Positions 1 through 13,200 of a stretch of DNA of 64,000 bases are shown in pieces. The translations under genes were made by a program, and so were the position numbers. Source of the stretch: Onchocerca lupi (Eukaryota > Nematoda > Chromadorea > Rhabditida > Onchocercidae); assembly GCA_028564675.1 (NCBI GenBank), contig JAOVVO010000028.1, positions 186,001 through 250,000 of the forward strand. Reading direction: 5' to 3'. Within the stretch, counting starts at the first letter, position 1. Every line of letters begins with the position of its first letter. The notes beneath the pieces are model-generated. The model saw nothing but the letters and a program-made list of their open reading frames with translations. It was not told the origin of the DNA and did no database searches.

Positions 1-598
1 AGAAAATGATGCGCATAATTGAAAATTAGGACTTGAAAAAAATGTTACTTCGTGAGAATGATGAAGATGCAAGAAATTTTTGTGTGTAATTCATTAGTTA
101 TAACTTGAAAAAAAAAAAAATAAAAAAAAAAAGAAAAACCGAATAGTTAAATCAATAGAAAGAGCGAAAAGAGAAACTAAATTGGTAGAACGAGAAGAGC
201 AAACCTGAAATTCTTTCAATTTTTGAAATTCGATTTTTGTCGATTTTGCGAGTAAAACAGAAAGCATCACAGTTCTACATGACGGAATCAGAAATACGAT
301 ATTGATATTCGAAATGTCCTTCAAAATTAAAACTTTTCTTCTGTTTCTTTAGCATTATCATCTGGAATTCAAACAATCAACAATAAAATATTGCTTGGAA
401 TGTGGAATTGCTTTCGGAATACAAAGAAAAAAATTTAGTAATTTAGCATAAAATGCAAAATTAATAAAGAATACTGTTTCAGTTCAGAGAGTACCAGAAT
501 CTATTGCGATGGCTCATTATTATTAAGGCGGTCAATGGTCATCCATAAATTAGCGAGTTTCTTTTAATTAAGAGGAAAAGTTTTGTCATTTTTTTCAG
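1..598 (+). other. Intron of the intermediate filament gene
   Basis: The first recognisable exon opens at 599 in the middle of the filament rod, so this stretch is almost certainly intron of that gene, whose head-domain exons lie left of the window. It holds an A-rich run near 110-137 and no coding segment I could tie to the filament family on either strand. Confidence 0.7.
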
Positions 599-3500
599 GA
601 GGCTAAAAAAATTATCAGTGATACAGGTAAGCAACGTGATGAACTGGAAAAGCAAATCAAGAAAATGCAAGAAGAAGTGGCGGAGTATCGTAGAAAGTTT
701 GTTCCTAAAAATCTTTTCCAATTTATCATTGCTAATGAGAAGAAGAAATGATAACACATAAAAAGTCAGTGATGTGTAATCTAAAGATGCAAAAAAAAAA
801 AAAAGAAAAAAAAGAAAAAAGGATTCTTTCTGATAGATGAGACATTTGATTCGCTTCTCGGGAATATAATATTGAGTCTAAATGACAAGAATAAAGACTC
901 GAAAGGAAAGTAGAAAAGAGATAATAAGTCAGATGAAAGTACTTAGTGGAAAGATTTGGATTTAATGATAAATGGTATATTTCAAAGTTGAGCTCGTGAA
1001 TTATATGGAAATTATGTCGATATTTGGCACTTATTCCCTAATTTATAAGAAAGAAATAAATTTCATCACTTTTGATCGCTTTTCAAGAAAGATTTCAATT
1101 CAAAGTCAATACACGAGAAGATCTGACTTGCTTTTTTTAACTTTTCGAACTAACTATGAGTCTTATTTGATTTGGAAATTGCTAGGAAAATGCACACTTT
1201 ACAAACCGGAAAATGTTTTACGGATATTATTGGTGGTTAATTTTCAACTTTTATAATATGAAGTCAGAAAACTTACAAATCTTTTATTGTCTAAAAAAGT
1301 TATTACCAAAAAGTTTCATTTGAAAATTGCGTTCATCTTTTACAGGTTTGATGAAGCGACAAAGGCACGTCTAACTGACCGTGACCAAATTGACGAACTT
1401 TTGGTTGCATTATCAAATATCGAAGCTGAAATTAATCTTCTGCGTCGACGAATTGCTCTACTGGAGGAAGAAATTTTACGAATAAAAAAAGAAAATCAAC
1501 GTCTTGTGAGCGAATTACAACGGGCAAGAACAGTAAGTCCTTTTTCTTCTCCTTTTTTGAAAGGTCAAGCTTGAAATATAGGAAAAAGTTCAAGTGAAGT
1601 TCAAATGAAACTTGCCGAATCGACTTCATACTAAACATAAATCTGATTTGTTAGTAGTTTGGAATTAATGAGAAGTATGGAAGGGGAAAACATAAGTTTA
1701 TTCATTTTTATGATTCTTTCCTCGTCTTTCATTATCATTCATCTCTTTTCCAATATCTGATTGGAACTTTCTGAAATAATTCCACTGAAAAAACTCAGAA
1801 GTAAATGCTGAAAGATCTTCAAAGTCAAAGAATTTTTAACATCAAATACTGATTTCCAGGACCTGGATCAAGAAACGCTAAATCGTATCGATTATCAAAA
1901 CCAAGTGCAAACACTCCAGGAAGAGATTGATTTCATTCGTCGTGTGCAAGACCAAGAAATCCGTGATTTACAAGCAATGGCAGCTCGTGATACCACTAGT
2001 GAGAATCGTGAATTTTTCAAAAATGAACTCTCATCGGCTATTCGTGACATTCGTAATGAATATGATCAGGTTTGTTATTCAAAATAGCAAAATATATTTT
2101 GAAGTTTTTAGGAAAAGGTGATATTTCATCGAAGCTGGAGTTCACTCCCGATCTCACTTTTGTATCAGTTGACAATCTAGCCAGTAGGAAGATAGATTAA
2201 ATGATGTAGTATAATATAAATCTCTTTCAGAGACCACATTCAATATTCCGTTGTATTACATTACCATTAAGTAATTTGATGACTTAAGAGAGCCTTTCTG
2301 ATTTTCGAAATTATCCGTTTAATGAATCGCAAAATATTCTTTAGAGAAACTGAATTTCCTTCAATATTGACTAATAGAAGATGCAATTTAATATTCGTTT
2401 TTGTAGATGACAAGCGCCAATCGGAACGACATGGAATCGTGGTACAAACTGAAAGTGCAAGAAATCCAAACACAATCCGCTCGTCAAACAATGGAGCAAG
2501 GTTATCAACGAGAAGAGGTTAAGCGACTCCGTGTACAACTGGGTGATTTGCGGGGGAAATTAGCGGATCTGGAAGGAAGAGTGAGTTCATCATCTTTAAC
2601 CTAACATTGTCAAAATTTGTCCTTCTTTTTAAACCAATTTTGATTAAATAATTTTAAGTCAGTTAGATAAATATGAGAAACCTATTCTAACTGTTTCATT
2701 AAGAGCAGTTTTAGATTCTTGGACTTGGAATATTATGACAGAAACTAAAAATTTATAATCGTTGTAAGTATATTGTAAAAAGAATACAATCAATGAACAC
2801 ATCGTTGTGTAAGCCTGGCCTTTTATTTTGCTTTCCAATTTTTTTAAATTATATCGATATCTGCAGAATTCACTATTGGAGAAACAAATCCAAGAATTAA
2901 ACTTTCAACTTGAAGACGATCAGCGCTCATACGAAGCAGCCCTTAATGACCGCGATGCGCAAATTCGTAAGATGCGTGAAGAATGTCAAGCGTTGATGGT
3001 TGAACTGCAAATGTTATTGGATACCAAACAGGTAAGTAATCATGTTCATAATACACGGTAGGCTGAAGAGAGAGTAGAGAGATGCGGATGTTGGAGAGGT
3101 ATTCCTGTTTATTGAGATTTGCTGAAATATATGTATAGTCATCAATGAAATACAGATACACACAGTTTGTTAAAAGAATACAAATTTGATGTTCCTCATT
3201 TAAAAAAGCAGAACGATTTGCGATAATTTTCAGAATTAAATTATGATTTGTTGTAGACTTTGGACGCCGAGATAGCAATTTACAGAAAGATGTTGGAAGG
3301 CGAAGGTGATGGGCCAGGCCTGAAACAATTGGTTGAACAAGTCGTTCGTACTACAGGCATCAATGAAGTTGCTGATACTGGTATTTTTTACGTTCATTGT
3401 AAGAAATTGATCAAGCAAGTTACTTAATGATGACTGATGTTCAGAGCAGTCCTTCATTTATATTCGTAGATGAAAATGACAAAGAAGATAAAGACTACTT

Positions 3501-4382
3501 TCCCATTTACTAAATCAGTAACCAAGAAATGATGGGATTGGATCAAATTCCGAGTAACGATTGAATCTTATAAGCAAGAGACTATGGCAATCCTTATCTG
3601 GTCAATATTCATTCAAATGCCATGCAGTTCTTCGGTTAATTCATAGTTCTTGATAATGGGCGATAGTTTTCTCCATTTTTTTACAGAAACAATGCGTGTG
3701 GTAAAAGGTGAAACATCTTCTCGCACGTCATACACCCGCTCAGCGAAGGGCAATGTTTCCATCCAGGAAACATCACCGGATGGTAAATTCATCGTCCTTG
3801 AGAATACACATCGTTCAAAAGAGGAATTAATTGGTGAATGGAAGCTAAAGAGAAAGATTGATGGGAAACGTGAAATTGTTTATACACTTCCGAGAGATTT
3901 TATACTAAAGCCAAGTAAAACCGTCAAAGTGAGTCATGATTCAGCATTTTTCTGTTGTCTACGAATTAGATCTTAGATTTCTTGATTTCCAAAATTTTGC
4001 AGTAATTCGATTTGTTCTGAAAAGAAACCGATTTTATGAATATCTCATAACTGCTTTGTATTTAAAGCTTAAAAATTCCAGATTTGGGGCCGTGGACAAG
4101 GAGGAATTCACGCACCACCCGAGCAGCTTATCTTCGAGGCCGAAGAGTCGTTTGGGATGGGAAGTAATGTGCAAACTATCCTTTACAATAAGGAGGGCGA
4201 GGTTCATACTTCATTTCTTCTTCTTAACATAAAACTGGTTCACTTTAGAATATGCAAAATTTTGTTGACCAGAACTTCCTTCATTTTTCTTTTTGAACCA
4301 AATTTGATTATTTCACTTTATTTTGACAATTTTTCAGGAACGAGCAACCCATATTCAACGCTCGAGTCAAGCAATAAGCTAA
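599..4382 (+). CDS. Cytoplasmic intermediate filament protein, 3' part (partial gene)
   Basis: Structural protein that forms coiled-coil filaments in nematode epithelia and other tissues. Nine exons are readable: 599-696, 1346-1532, 1860-2069, 2407-2580, 2867-3031, 3257-3380, 3687-3928, 4082-4201 and 4338-4382, giving 454 residues to a TAA stop. The first exons are heptad-rich rod sequence. The rod ends with the consensus-like IYRKMLEGE (exon 3257-3380). It is followed by a globular lamin-tail (LTD) domain of about 120 residues in exons 3687-4201, with motifs such as LENTHRSK and [11 protein letters not shown], and then a short tail. Nematode cytoplasmic filaments keep the long lamin-type coil 1b and the LTD, which fits. 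The residues resemble the worm IFA/IFB group, but I cannot choose the paralogue. The start codon and head lie outside the window. Exon edges use standard GT-AG sites and phases agree throughout. Confidence 0.95.
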
Positions 4383-4491
4383 AAGCTGCTTGCGTACTTA
4401 TTATTTCTTTTCGCGGCTATCTTTTCCTTCTCTCATCATTCATGACAACTATATCTGTTTGTCGTCTATTTCTGTTATATTCCAATATGTC

Positions 4492-4497
4492 AATAAA
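4492..4497 (+). terminator. Poly(A) signal of the intermediate filament gene
   Basis: An AATAAA hexamer lies 110 bases after the filament stop codon, in an otherwise non-coding 3' UTR. Spacing and sequence fit a cleavage/polyadenylation signal. The site itself is inferred. Confidence 0.6.
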
Positions 4498-5366
4498 GAT
4501 CATTTGTTGCAGTAAAGATCAGTTATCAACGTAATCTTTGCATTATTGCATAGTACAAAGTGATAATATTAATAAAGAATTCTCAGAGAGCAGATATTTC
4601 CGGGAAGTTTCCGACATGCCTTTGGCAACTAATTTCTGTAAATAAAGAATAACTTGGAAATAAACGGAATAATGAATACGGTAATATGGGCTCTTTAACT
4701 AGTTGCAATGAAGAAAAGGTCACATAAAGATCGAAGATCGGATGAAGTGGGACTAAGTCAGTATAGAAATCCGAGGACATATAAGACTTATTTAGCAAAT
4801 TTTAAACTGACTGCTCCATTCGACTCGATTTCTTGCTATTGCAGAATCTGTCTTTGCCATATAACACCTCAGCAGGTATGTTCTCATGAAATCGTCGATA
4901 ATAACGATAAGCGTACACCTGAAACGACCAGACCGAGTACAGCATTTGCCAACGAGATGTGTCATGCGAGTGCAGCAGATACACTCGAATTTTTCTGAAA
5001 ACAGTGGAGCGAGCAACCATGATGCAGTTGTGCAAACCCTCGCACGGGTTTAGATTCAACTTGCAATTTAGAGATTTATTTGACCGAATAAACCTCCTTC
5101 AAGAATGACGAATTTACGCGTTTGAATGGAAGATTGAGGGCAACTTTCATTAATTAACTTCTAGATTCCCATTAGTGTGAATGATTTGTCTTATTATTAG
5201 TTGCGACGAAATATTTCATTTTGCCGACGATGTCAGTTTCAGTTGAGACAAGCATCAACAACAGTGTCATTTCAGATTCGAAAAAATTTCCTTCATCCCA
5301 TTAATGATAATCACAGAACTACATTGAAAGTTGCGCCGAATTGCATTTGAACAACCTCTCGTTGCT
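4498..5366. other. Intergenic region, no gene seen
   Basis: Between the filament 3' UTR and the L30 gene. Short overlapping open frames occur around 4700-5060 on both strands, but none has splice context or a family resemblance. It probably contains the L30 promoter; I could not identify specific elements. Confidence 0.6.
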
Positions 5367-5376
5367 ATCGCTTCAG
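5367..5376 (+). promoter_or_regulatory. Candidate spliced-leader trans-splice acceptor for the L30 gene
   Basis: A pyrimidine-rich CTTCAG acceptor ends seven bases before the ATG at 5384, with no matching upstream donor exon in sight. This close acceptor-to-ATG spacing is typical of SL1 trans-splicing in nematodes. RNA evidence is needed to prove it. Confidence 0.5.
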
Positions 5377-5383
5377 ATAAATA

Positions 5384-7471
5384 ATGGCAAAAGTTATTAG
5401 AAGTAAGTTATAGTATTTTTAACCTATAAACTTGAGATGTTCACTCCCTAGCATTACCTGCTGAAGTGAAATTTCCATATATTCAGATCTTCTGTCTCAA
5501 AAGGTGTATATTGATCATTTTACTTAACAAACTTGTTTAAAGTTACATAAATTTGGTATATGTCAGAATTCAAATAAATTCATCTATATTTTGGATCCTC
5601 ATCTGAATTACACATGCCTTCTTCATTATTAGCAGTGAAATAGAGGTTCATTCATTCTTTCTTTATTATTTTTTTTCATTCATTTTCATTCTCCTTTATT
5701 TTTCATTTACCATGATAGAACCACTTTTTATTTTAATCTTTTAAGAAAATTTCGAATTTTTAAGTTGCATACTGCAAGAAATTAGAAAATTTTTTGGAAG
5801 CTATCATAAGAATTTGAAAAATTTATTTTGCCCGGAAGAAAAATTTTTTTTTCACTTTTGCGGATTTAAATTGCTTTCTAACTCTCGCAGATCAATGGGT
5901 GTATAAAAAAACTGGACATTGGTACCGATATCTTCCACGCAGAAATGATATCTCCAAAGAATTTGATTATGAAAAACACATGGCCGGGCCGGAGCATTTT
6001 GCTGAAAAGGTTTTTCTCTTGTAATAAATTTGTATTTAAAAAAGAAATTTCATCTTTCAAAATTCTACAGATTTAAAGAAGCAATCATTTAACAATTTCT
6101 GAATATATAAACTATTTGTGCTCTGTTTTTGAATTAAAACGACCAAGTAGATTTTTTCAGATGGAAAGTAAACCACCAAAACTTTGGTTGGTATGGATCT
6201 ATAGGAATTTCTCGGAGGATACTTCATATATCAAAAAAAAAATTGAAAAATTATTTGGTAAAGATGCTGAAGTGAGTCAGATGATCAATTTTTATGGAAG
6301 AAATTAAATTTTTTTGTATACGAGAGGAATTAAGTTTCATCCTTGAATTTTCTGCTGTGAATTCTCAGAGTGGTTGTTTGCACTGTCTTAATGATATTCA
6401 TATTCTGTTTAGCATAACCAGAATTTTATGCCTTTAAGTGGTCTATTTGGGCTTCAATTTTTTTTAACTTAAGATATGTTTTTTTTTTTTTTTTTTTTTT
6501 TAAACAGGAGATATGCTTAGCATTTAAAATTATATTCTCAAATGAAGAGTTAGCACTGCTATTAATGATTTGCTAATCGTTTGGTTAAAAGAAATAGAGA
6601 AAGCTAGTGCAAACTTTCCTCCTGAAAATAAATATTACTGATTAATTAGAGTGAAAATGTGTGAATAAACACATTTCTTTTTTTATTTCAGAGGAACCAA
6701 ATGAAGGATTCTGTCTTAGATAATAAATTTCAGAAAAATTTTTCTACAAATGTTAGACTGCTAGACTTCTTTTCAGCCTGGTAAAATGTTTGTTTTTAAA
6801 AATACTGCTTCACAGAATGCAGAATTATGGCCTCTGAAACATATTATTGAAATACGTGCACTCTCTTTTACGAATGGTGAACCAACAATTGATGATGTGA
6901 ACGCCTTAGAAGTAAACAAAAAAAATGTTATTGTTTTTAATTTTAAGACAGCGATTTTACTCAGAAAATCTTTCGTTAATGGATGTTTTCAGATATTTTT
7001 ACCTAAAAATCCATTCCTGGCAATTTTAGAAGTTCGACAAATTAATAGACATTTCTTTAGTATGATTTTTCCAGGTGTTTCCAGATGGAAGATGCGTAGT
7101 CGATAAGCATCTAGAATGTGAACCCTCCCTTCTGAATATGATGGATCCACACAAACAGGTGTTTTTCCCATATTATTTAATTTGCTTTTTTTTTGGATTT
7201 GCAATAAAATTTTTGTAGAAAAAAATTAAAGATTTGCAATAAAATTTGCTATTAGTTGAAATTTTAACCATTTTTTTGAAACTACTAAATTGGAATTATG
7301 GAGTAAATAAGATTTTCACTCACTATAATGCATGAGTTTTACATTTTTCTTTTCTTTCATTCGCAAATTATTTGGATTATTGTCATACTGTTTTATTATT
7401 GTTATGCAATTATACAGGTGCGGAACCCGCTATATATCATGCAGATAATAATTTCTACTTTATTTAGATGA
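5384..7471 (+). CDS. mrpl-30: Mitochondrial large-subunit ribosomal protein L30 (uL30m)
   Basis: Component of the mitochondrial ribosome large subunit. Proposed exons: 5384-5402, 5891-6009, 6161-6271, 6777-6911, 7075-7158 and 7418-7471, summing to 522 nt (173 aa), near the length of animal MRPL30. The match rests on the L30 core: KPPKLWLVW near residue 50 (first beta strand), a segment ending KKIEKLFGKDAE, then KNTASQNAELWPLKHII, which corresponds to the conserved part of human MRPL30 where the KN..S.NA.L..VKH pattern sits. The N-terminal extension is rich in basic and aromatic residues, as expected for a matrix-imported protein. An alternative acceptor at 6692 would hit a stop and was not used. 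The last exon (7418-7471) is short and poorly conserved, so the C-terminus is the weakest part of the model. Confidence 0.8.
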
Positions 7472-10207
7472 GTAACAGTTACCTGTGTTCACGATTAAGA
7501 AGTCGATATAACAAATGTCAAGATATATTTGAAACAAATGTTTATACGGCGAAGAATATCACATTGATCGAGTGATTATATGTTTTATTTGTGTTACGTA
7601 TACTACGTATTTAAAAATCATACAGGCATTCAAATCTTTATCTCTGACTATGCTTGAATTTTAAGATTGAATTCGGGACAAATTGAAAACACGAAAATAG
7701 CTTCACTCATATTTGATGCTATTGCTACTGAGATACACATTGTTGCTTAATCAGAAATTACGAAAGCTATTTTGGGCCTTGTGCATAATATAGTATAATA
7801 TGTTGTTCCGGTGACAGGTATGATTGGGTTCAAGTTTTTGTCATATACTTAAATTACAAGAAATATTCTGATCTATTGAAATGATATAGTTTCCACCCAT
7901 CGCACGCACGTAAATCAAGATTTCCTGTCCACAATTGTAAACAATTTCCTAATCAATAAACGTTTTAAACATCTTTAGCAAGCACTAGCTATTTGTAGCC
8001 TTACACAGAAAAAATGGAGAGAAATTTTAGAATGTTTTTTACGAATAGGAAGTATTCAATAAACCATGTTGTACTATGTTGGATTCCAAGACGGATGAGC
8101 AGTAAGTTGTTTAACGTCTTCTATTTTTTCGAGCTTGATATTAGATTTATGGCACCATACAATGTAAAGCAAGCTGATCAACTTTCATGCGACTGCTGTT
8201 ATACTTCATGTATTTTTACGATGTACAGTTCGATGTTACTTGCAACAATATTATACTAACAATGCCAGCTATAACTGGTGAAATGCTCTTTCTGATGATT
8301 TTATGAAGAGTTTTTTCTATTAAATCTATTACACAGTTCTATTTTAGTAGAAAAAGGATTATCGGGAACATTTGGCTTTTGCTCGTTGATTTTTCCTATC
8401 AACGGAAGTTGGCTCTGTGGTGCGTTTCAAAAAATGTTTTATAGATATGTAGCAAGCACTTGAGTATTATAATCAATTCCAATTTTATTTGGATCTGAAA
8501 TGAATCGACAAGCAATTTGCATACAAAATCTATTGTGTTGTCTATTTCTTATGAAAGTTCTTTTAACAAATATCAATGTCGCAATGGGGACCTCTTCAAG
8601 TCTTGAATGACTTTTTATCGAATGATTGTTGCTAAGACTTGTTTTTTTACTACTCGAAAGATTTAGGAGAAAGATTCTATAATTGCATGTTCAATACATT
8701 TTCAACATAATATACCATGCAATTCTTCTTTTCAATTAACAATTATGCCATCATATGCCAATTCATTCACAAAATTAAAAGCATTTGAAAAACTTTCCTA
8801 GATATAACTCTGTATATGAATGGATTTCATCTGTGATGAGTGAGATTTTTATTTGAGGATCTCATATCATTTAATAGAACTATGTCAGATTGGTCAAACG
8901 TTCTAATTCATAAATCAGATTTTAAACTGTCATGGATTGGTTATTTTTCAAAAAAAAAAAAAAGAAAAAAAGAAGGAATATACGACGTCTTGTGCACAGA
9001 AGACAAAAGAATACTAATTCTTAAAATGTTTTCTATTTTATAATAAAAAAAAAAGTGAAAATAGGAAAAGAACGGAATATTTCAAAAATAATCAAATTTC
9101 AGAAGGGTTCAACTTACTTTCAAGAAGAAAAGGATAATGAGATTAAATTTAGTTTGAGATGGAAAAGCTTTGCAATCGAGACGTTGGTGTGGGGAAATTC
9201 GAAAAATTTTATAATTGTAAGCAAAGAGTATTAAAGATCAGGAACTGCGGAGATAATCTGAAAAGAACCAAAAGCGGATAAACATGTTTACCGCCAAAAC
9301 GACAAACATACTTGCAGCCAAAAGACTGAATGATGGAAAGAAGCTATTATAAGTCTCAATGTGTACAAATGATGACTTCGAGTTAGTGCTTTACCCCCAG
9401 TAATCACTATTCTTCTTTACTAGGATAGTTCTTTCTACCGACAGTTTTCTACACAGTCCAGTTCGGAGGTTCTACAACGACACAAATCAACGCAGCAATA
9501 ACAACAAATCGACATTCTATTCTTCTCTACGAATGTCAAAGAAAAGAATAATCCAATGATCAACTTGCTTGGAAAATAATTGTTTAGAGAAACTCTTCTA
9601 TTGATCAATAAAATCTTTTTACAGAAGCATTCGTCTCTGTCACAACTCAACGTTAAACAACTTTTCCAGTTGGCTCTTATTTGCTATGCAATCTCTAGCA
9701 ACCAGTCACGTCCAATCCACTACCCACCCCATATGATCTATTCAGAGTGAGAAATGGTAAAAGTATTAGTGGCCAAGTGTTTACTCTTAACTATCTCCAA
9801 CTTTTCTTCAATCCCAACCAGTCGTAACGAAAAATTATGTGCGAAAGAGATTTTCAAATGAAAATAAAAGCTGCTGCACGTAGTTGCGATCCAGCAGCGT
9901 TTGTTATCTATCAATAATCTCTCAATGACTTTGTGTCGTCAGTGGCTATATCGGCTCTGTGGTGCGACTTGATAGTGGTGTTTTGTGGGCGGTATTTGAT
10001 CTGTTTTAGCAAGGAAATACAATCTATTTCCAATAAATTGTTCTTTGCATGTGGATTCGTTCCTTGCTACCTTTGCGAATTTCTTCCGATCTGTAAGTCA
10101 GTGATTTTAAAAACGATTTGCAGGATAAAGTCAACTTGTGGTTATGTATAAGATCAAAAAAGCAGTAAAGTGATGATATGCTTATGCTAATCTGCTGGAT
10201 TCTCTGA
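7472..10207. other. Intergenic region, 2.7 kb, no gene seen
   Basis: AT-rich sequence between L30 and set-2. Open frames near 8014-8259, 8840-9043 and 9933-10151 have low-complexity or random-looking products and no splice-consistent extension. A short scrap resembling the transposon region near 30.9 kb lies at 9280-9508 (listed separately). The set-2 promoter is presumably near the right end. Confidence 0.55.
9280..9508. repeat. Scrap of the dispersed repeat also found at 30868-30939
   Basis: Two blocks match the region beside the Helitron remnant. 9280-9300 matches 30870-30890 at 19 of 21 bases (AAACATGTTTA core, then CCAAAAC). 9476-9508 matches 30908-30939 at roughly 26 of 32 bases (ACGCAGCAA core). 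Order and orientation are conserved, but the blocks are about 175 bases apart here and about 18 apart in the other copy. I read this as an old transposon fragment with an insertion. It was aligned by eye. Confidence 0.45.
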
Positions 10208-13200
10208 ATGGATGCGCATGAAGGCGCTTCGTCTCATCGAAATGGTTTGGTTTATTACTAACAAACTATTTTAATATTCTTCAAAATCTAATTGGAATTT
10301 GAATCCAAAATATACAGTTCTAAATCTCTTATTATTACATGCTGGAATCATTTAGTAAATGAAATGAACAGAATAAATGTAGTCTAAATCAATGCTTATG
10401 CCTATCTGAGCAAAATGCATGCACTGATTTGGTTGCCTTGTTTGTAATTTAAAGAATAAAAAAAAAATACGAAACATGAAATAGATTACATTATTTTGTT
10501 ATTTGAAGCAATCAAAATTACCTGAAATTCTTTGTTGTTACGAAGCAAAAAATTTTAGACAATTTTGGAAAACGAAACAAAAAATATAGGAAAATAATTT
10601 GAAATGGGACAATATGAGATAAAACTGCGACAATAAGATTAAATGAAAGTCTAAATGAGAGAAAAAACCTTCATTGAAGCTGTAATATATTTAAATAAGG
10701 GATTGAAATGGAGATGACTAAAAAGGGTGGAAAACATCAAGTTTTCCAGAATTATTTTTCATTATGTACGCAGGGTTCAGGGAAAATAATCATTGCAAAA
10801 TAGGAATAAATAAAAACTTAGTTAACATGAAAAAGTTGTCATTTCTGGTTGGACAATAGTTGATTGGATGTAGGAGGGCTTTAGAAAAGGCCAGTGGTGT
10901 CAGTCGTGAAAATTTTATTTATTTCCAGATTAATTACTAGTGGTTGAAATTGTGTAAAACTCTGAAGCCATAATTTTCTAAGAGTAATAAGCAATGAAAG
11001 ATTATTAATGTTTTCTATATTTCAATTCATTTTAGTAGTGAAATCCCATTTCTGAGTTGTCGATCAGTATCCTAAAAATAAGTTTCGTTGATTTCAGGAG
11101 GTAAAGTATCAGTGGGAGGATCAAATCGATTGCGTCCAGCATCGGAAACAGTGCACCATTTTCACCACAAATTAGCTTGGAAAGCTATTAATATTGATGC
11201 AAAGCATGTAATTTTTCGCTGCGACGGTATCTGTAAAGATAATCCAAAGGTTCCCTTCAATTTTTGTTATTATTGGACAAAAATATAGTCTAATAATTTA
11301 ACCACGTATTCATGCAAATAATGGTAAGTAAGGGATTGATCCTTAGTTGCTCTTGCCAATAATATATAAAATGCACTCAAAGTTCAAGGATAATCAAATC
11401 ATTTATTTAATAGAACCGTAAAACTAAAGTTAAAAAATACATATGTTTTTACTTATTTGTTTATATTTATATTTATGTTTATATAGTTGGTTTTTAATAA
11501 TGTATTCATTAATTTGATTAATAAAGCGGAAAAAAAATAGATACATGGATGATATTGTAATTTTGATGATAAAAGTAATAAATGGAATGATAATTTCATT
11601 TATTCACTCAACATGTGAGAAATGGAATTTCTTTTATCAAAATGAATAATTTTAGTATAATGTGCATACATTGGGTGATCCCAGGAATCCACTAACAAGG
11701 TTTCGTAATGTAGAATCGATCGACCTTCCACTGCCTTCTTTTGTTGTAAGTTCATTTTTTGATTATTTTCGATCATTCATTTAATTTTTTCTTCATTCTG
11801 TTAATGTCTTTCCTCAATTTTCTTCACTTAATAATTTCGTTGGGATGTTGCAGTTTTTTTCAACTCCATAAAAAAAATTAATTAGAGAGGCTTTCAAATC
11901 AAGACAGTTTTCATAAAATCTTTTTACAGCTGGACAATAACTCGGTTGGACCACAACCAAAGCGTGAAGTTTCTATATTTGGTTTGAATGATAACATAAA
12001 CCATGCATTTTTGTCTAATATGTGCCAGTAAGTTCTCCCAAATTTTCTTTGCAAAAATTTAAGTAATCGAAAATGTTTGTTTGGATGAGATAATTAGAAT
12101 TCTCTAGAAAAATGAATTAACTTAAAATTTTACACTTTTTTGGATCAAATATGCGAACTTCATCTGACATAATATTTCAATATTTTAGGAAAACGGGTCA
12201 AATTATTGAAGTGTTTGTTTACATGCATCCTCGAACAAAAAAACATTTGGGTATGGCATATGTTGTCTTCCAAGATGTCGGCAAGGCTCAGTCTTTTGTT
12301 ACAAAAAATAACGGTACTTCAGTTATGGGACAAACAATTACATGTATTATTGATCCGTATGGTGCGTTTTTTTTTTTGTTTTATTAATCAACTTATTTGT
12401 TATCGGGGAATTAATAATACTGATTTTCGTTCCAACACAAGTGTTCACGTAATGGAGTTGAAGGAATTAATTAATTAGTTATGAGTACTGCAATTCATAT
12501 TATGTCTGATTTAATTGAAGAATATAAAAGCTACGAAAATTATGAAGGAATTATCAGAAATAATAGAATTTTTTTTTTTTTTTTTTTTGAGCCAGAGAAA
12601 TAAGTCGACTCTATGAGAAGCAAGCAGTGGAAGCAGCACCGGTACCTCGTTATTTATCACGTTTGGATCATAACAGACTTACTGAGTTCCGGAAAATCAA
12701 TTCTCCAAGTATATCTGAGCATGTAAATTTTGAGCATTTTTTGAAGTTTTTAATTAATATTTGCAGATCTAAATTAAAATTTATTATATGAAAATCAGAT
12801 TATTTCGTAAAAGGAGAAATAAATGAATTCGACTTATTACAAGAATTTCTCGGGCAGGTCTGCCATAAGATCTGTAAGTACTGGACTCTCCATTCATAAT
12901 ATCTATGACAAGACTGTCCATTCAATTTACTCTTTTACAACGAATTGCCATTAATTTTTATTGTTACTTTTGAGTTTTGTTAATTTTTTTGTTCTTGAGT
13001 TAGTAAAATAGCATAAAGCATATTTGATAGAAGGAACAAATAATTATTTTAATTCCAGAAAAACATTTTTGTAAGTCCATCGCCTTCTACAAGTGGGCAA
13101 CAATCCACTGATTTTAAAATACTGGAACCAGCACCGCAAAAACAGCCTGATGAATCTGAAACAGCATTTCATCATGATAAAGATCGACAAATACATCAGC

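Noticed and set aside
6692..6776. Possible extra exon of the L30 gene after the acceptor at 6691
   Set aside because: It reads into a stop at 6783 in the needed frame, while the acceptor at 6776 restores the conserved L30 sequence in phase.
8014..8259. Open frame of 81 codons on the plus strand between L30 and set-2
   Set aside because: Phe/Ser/Tyr-rich random-looking product, with no splice partners and no family resemblance.
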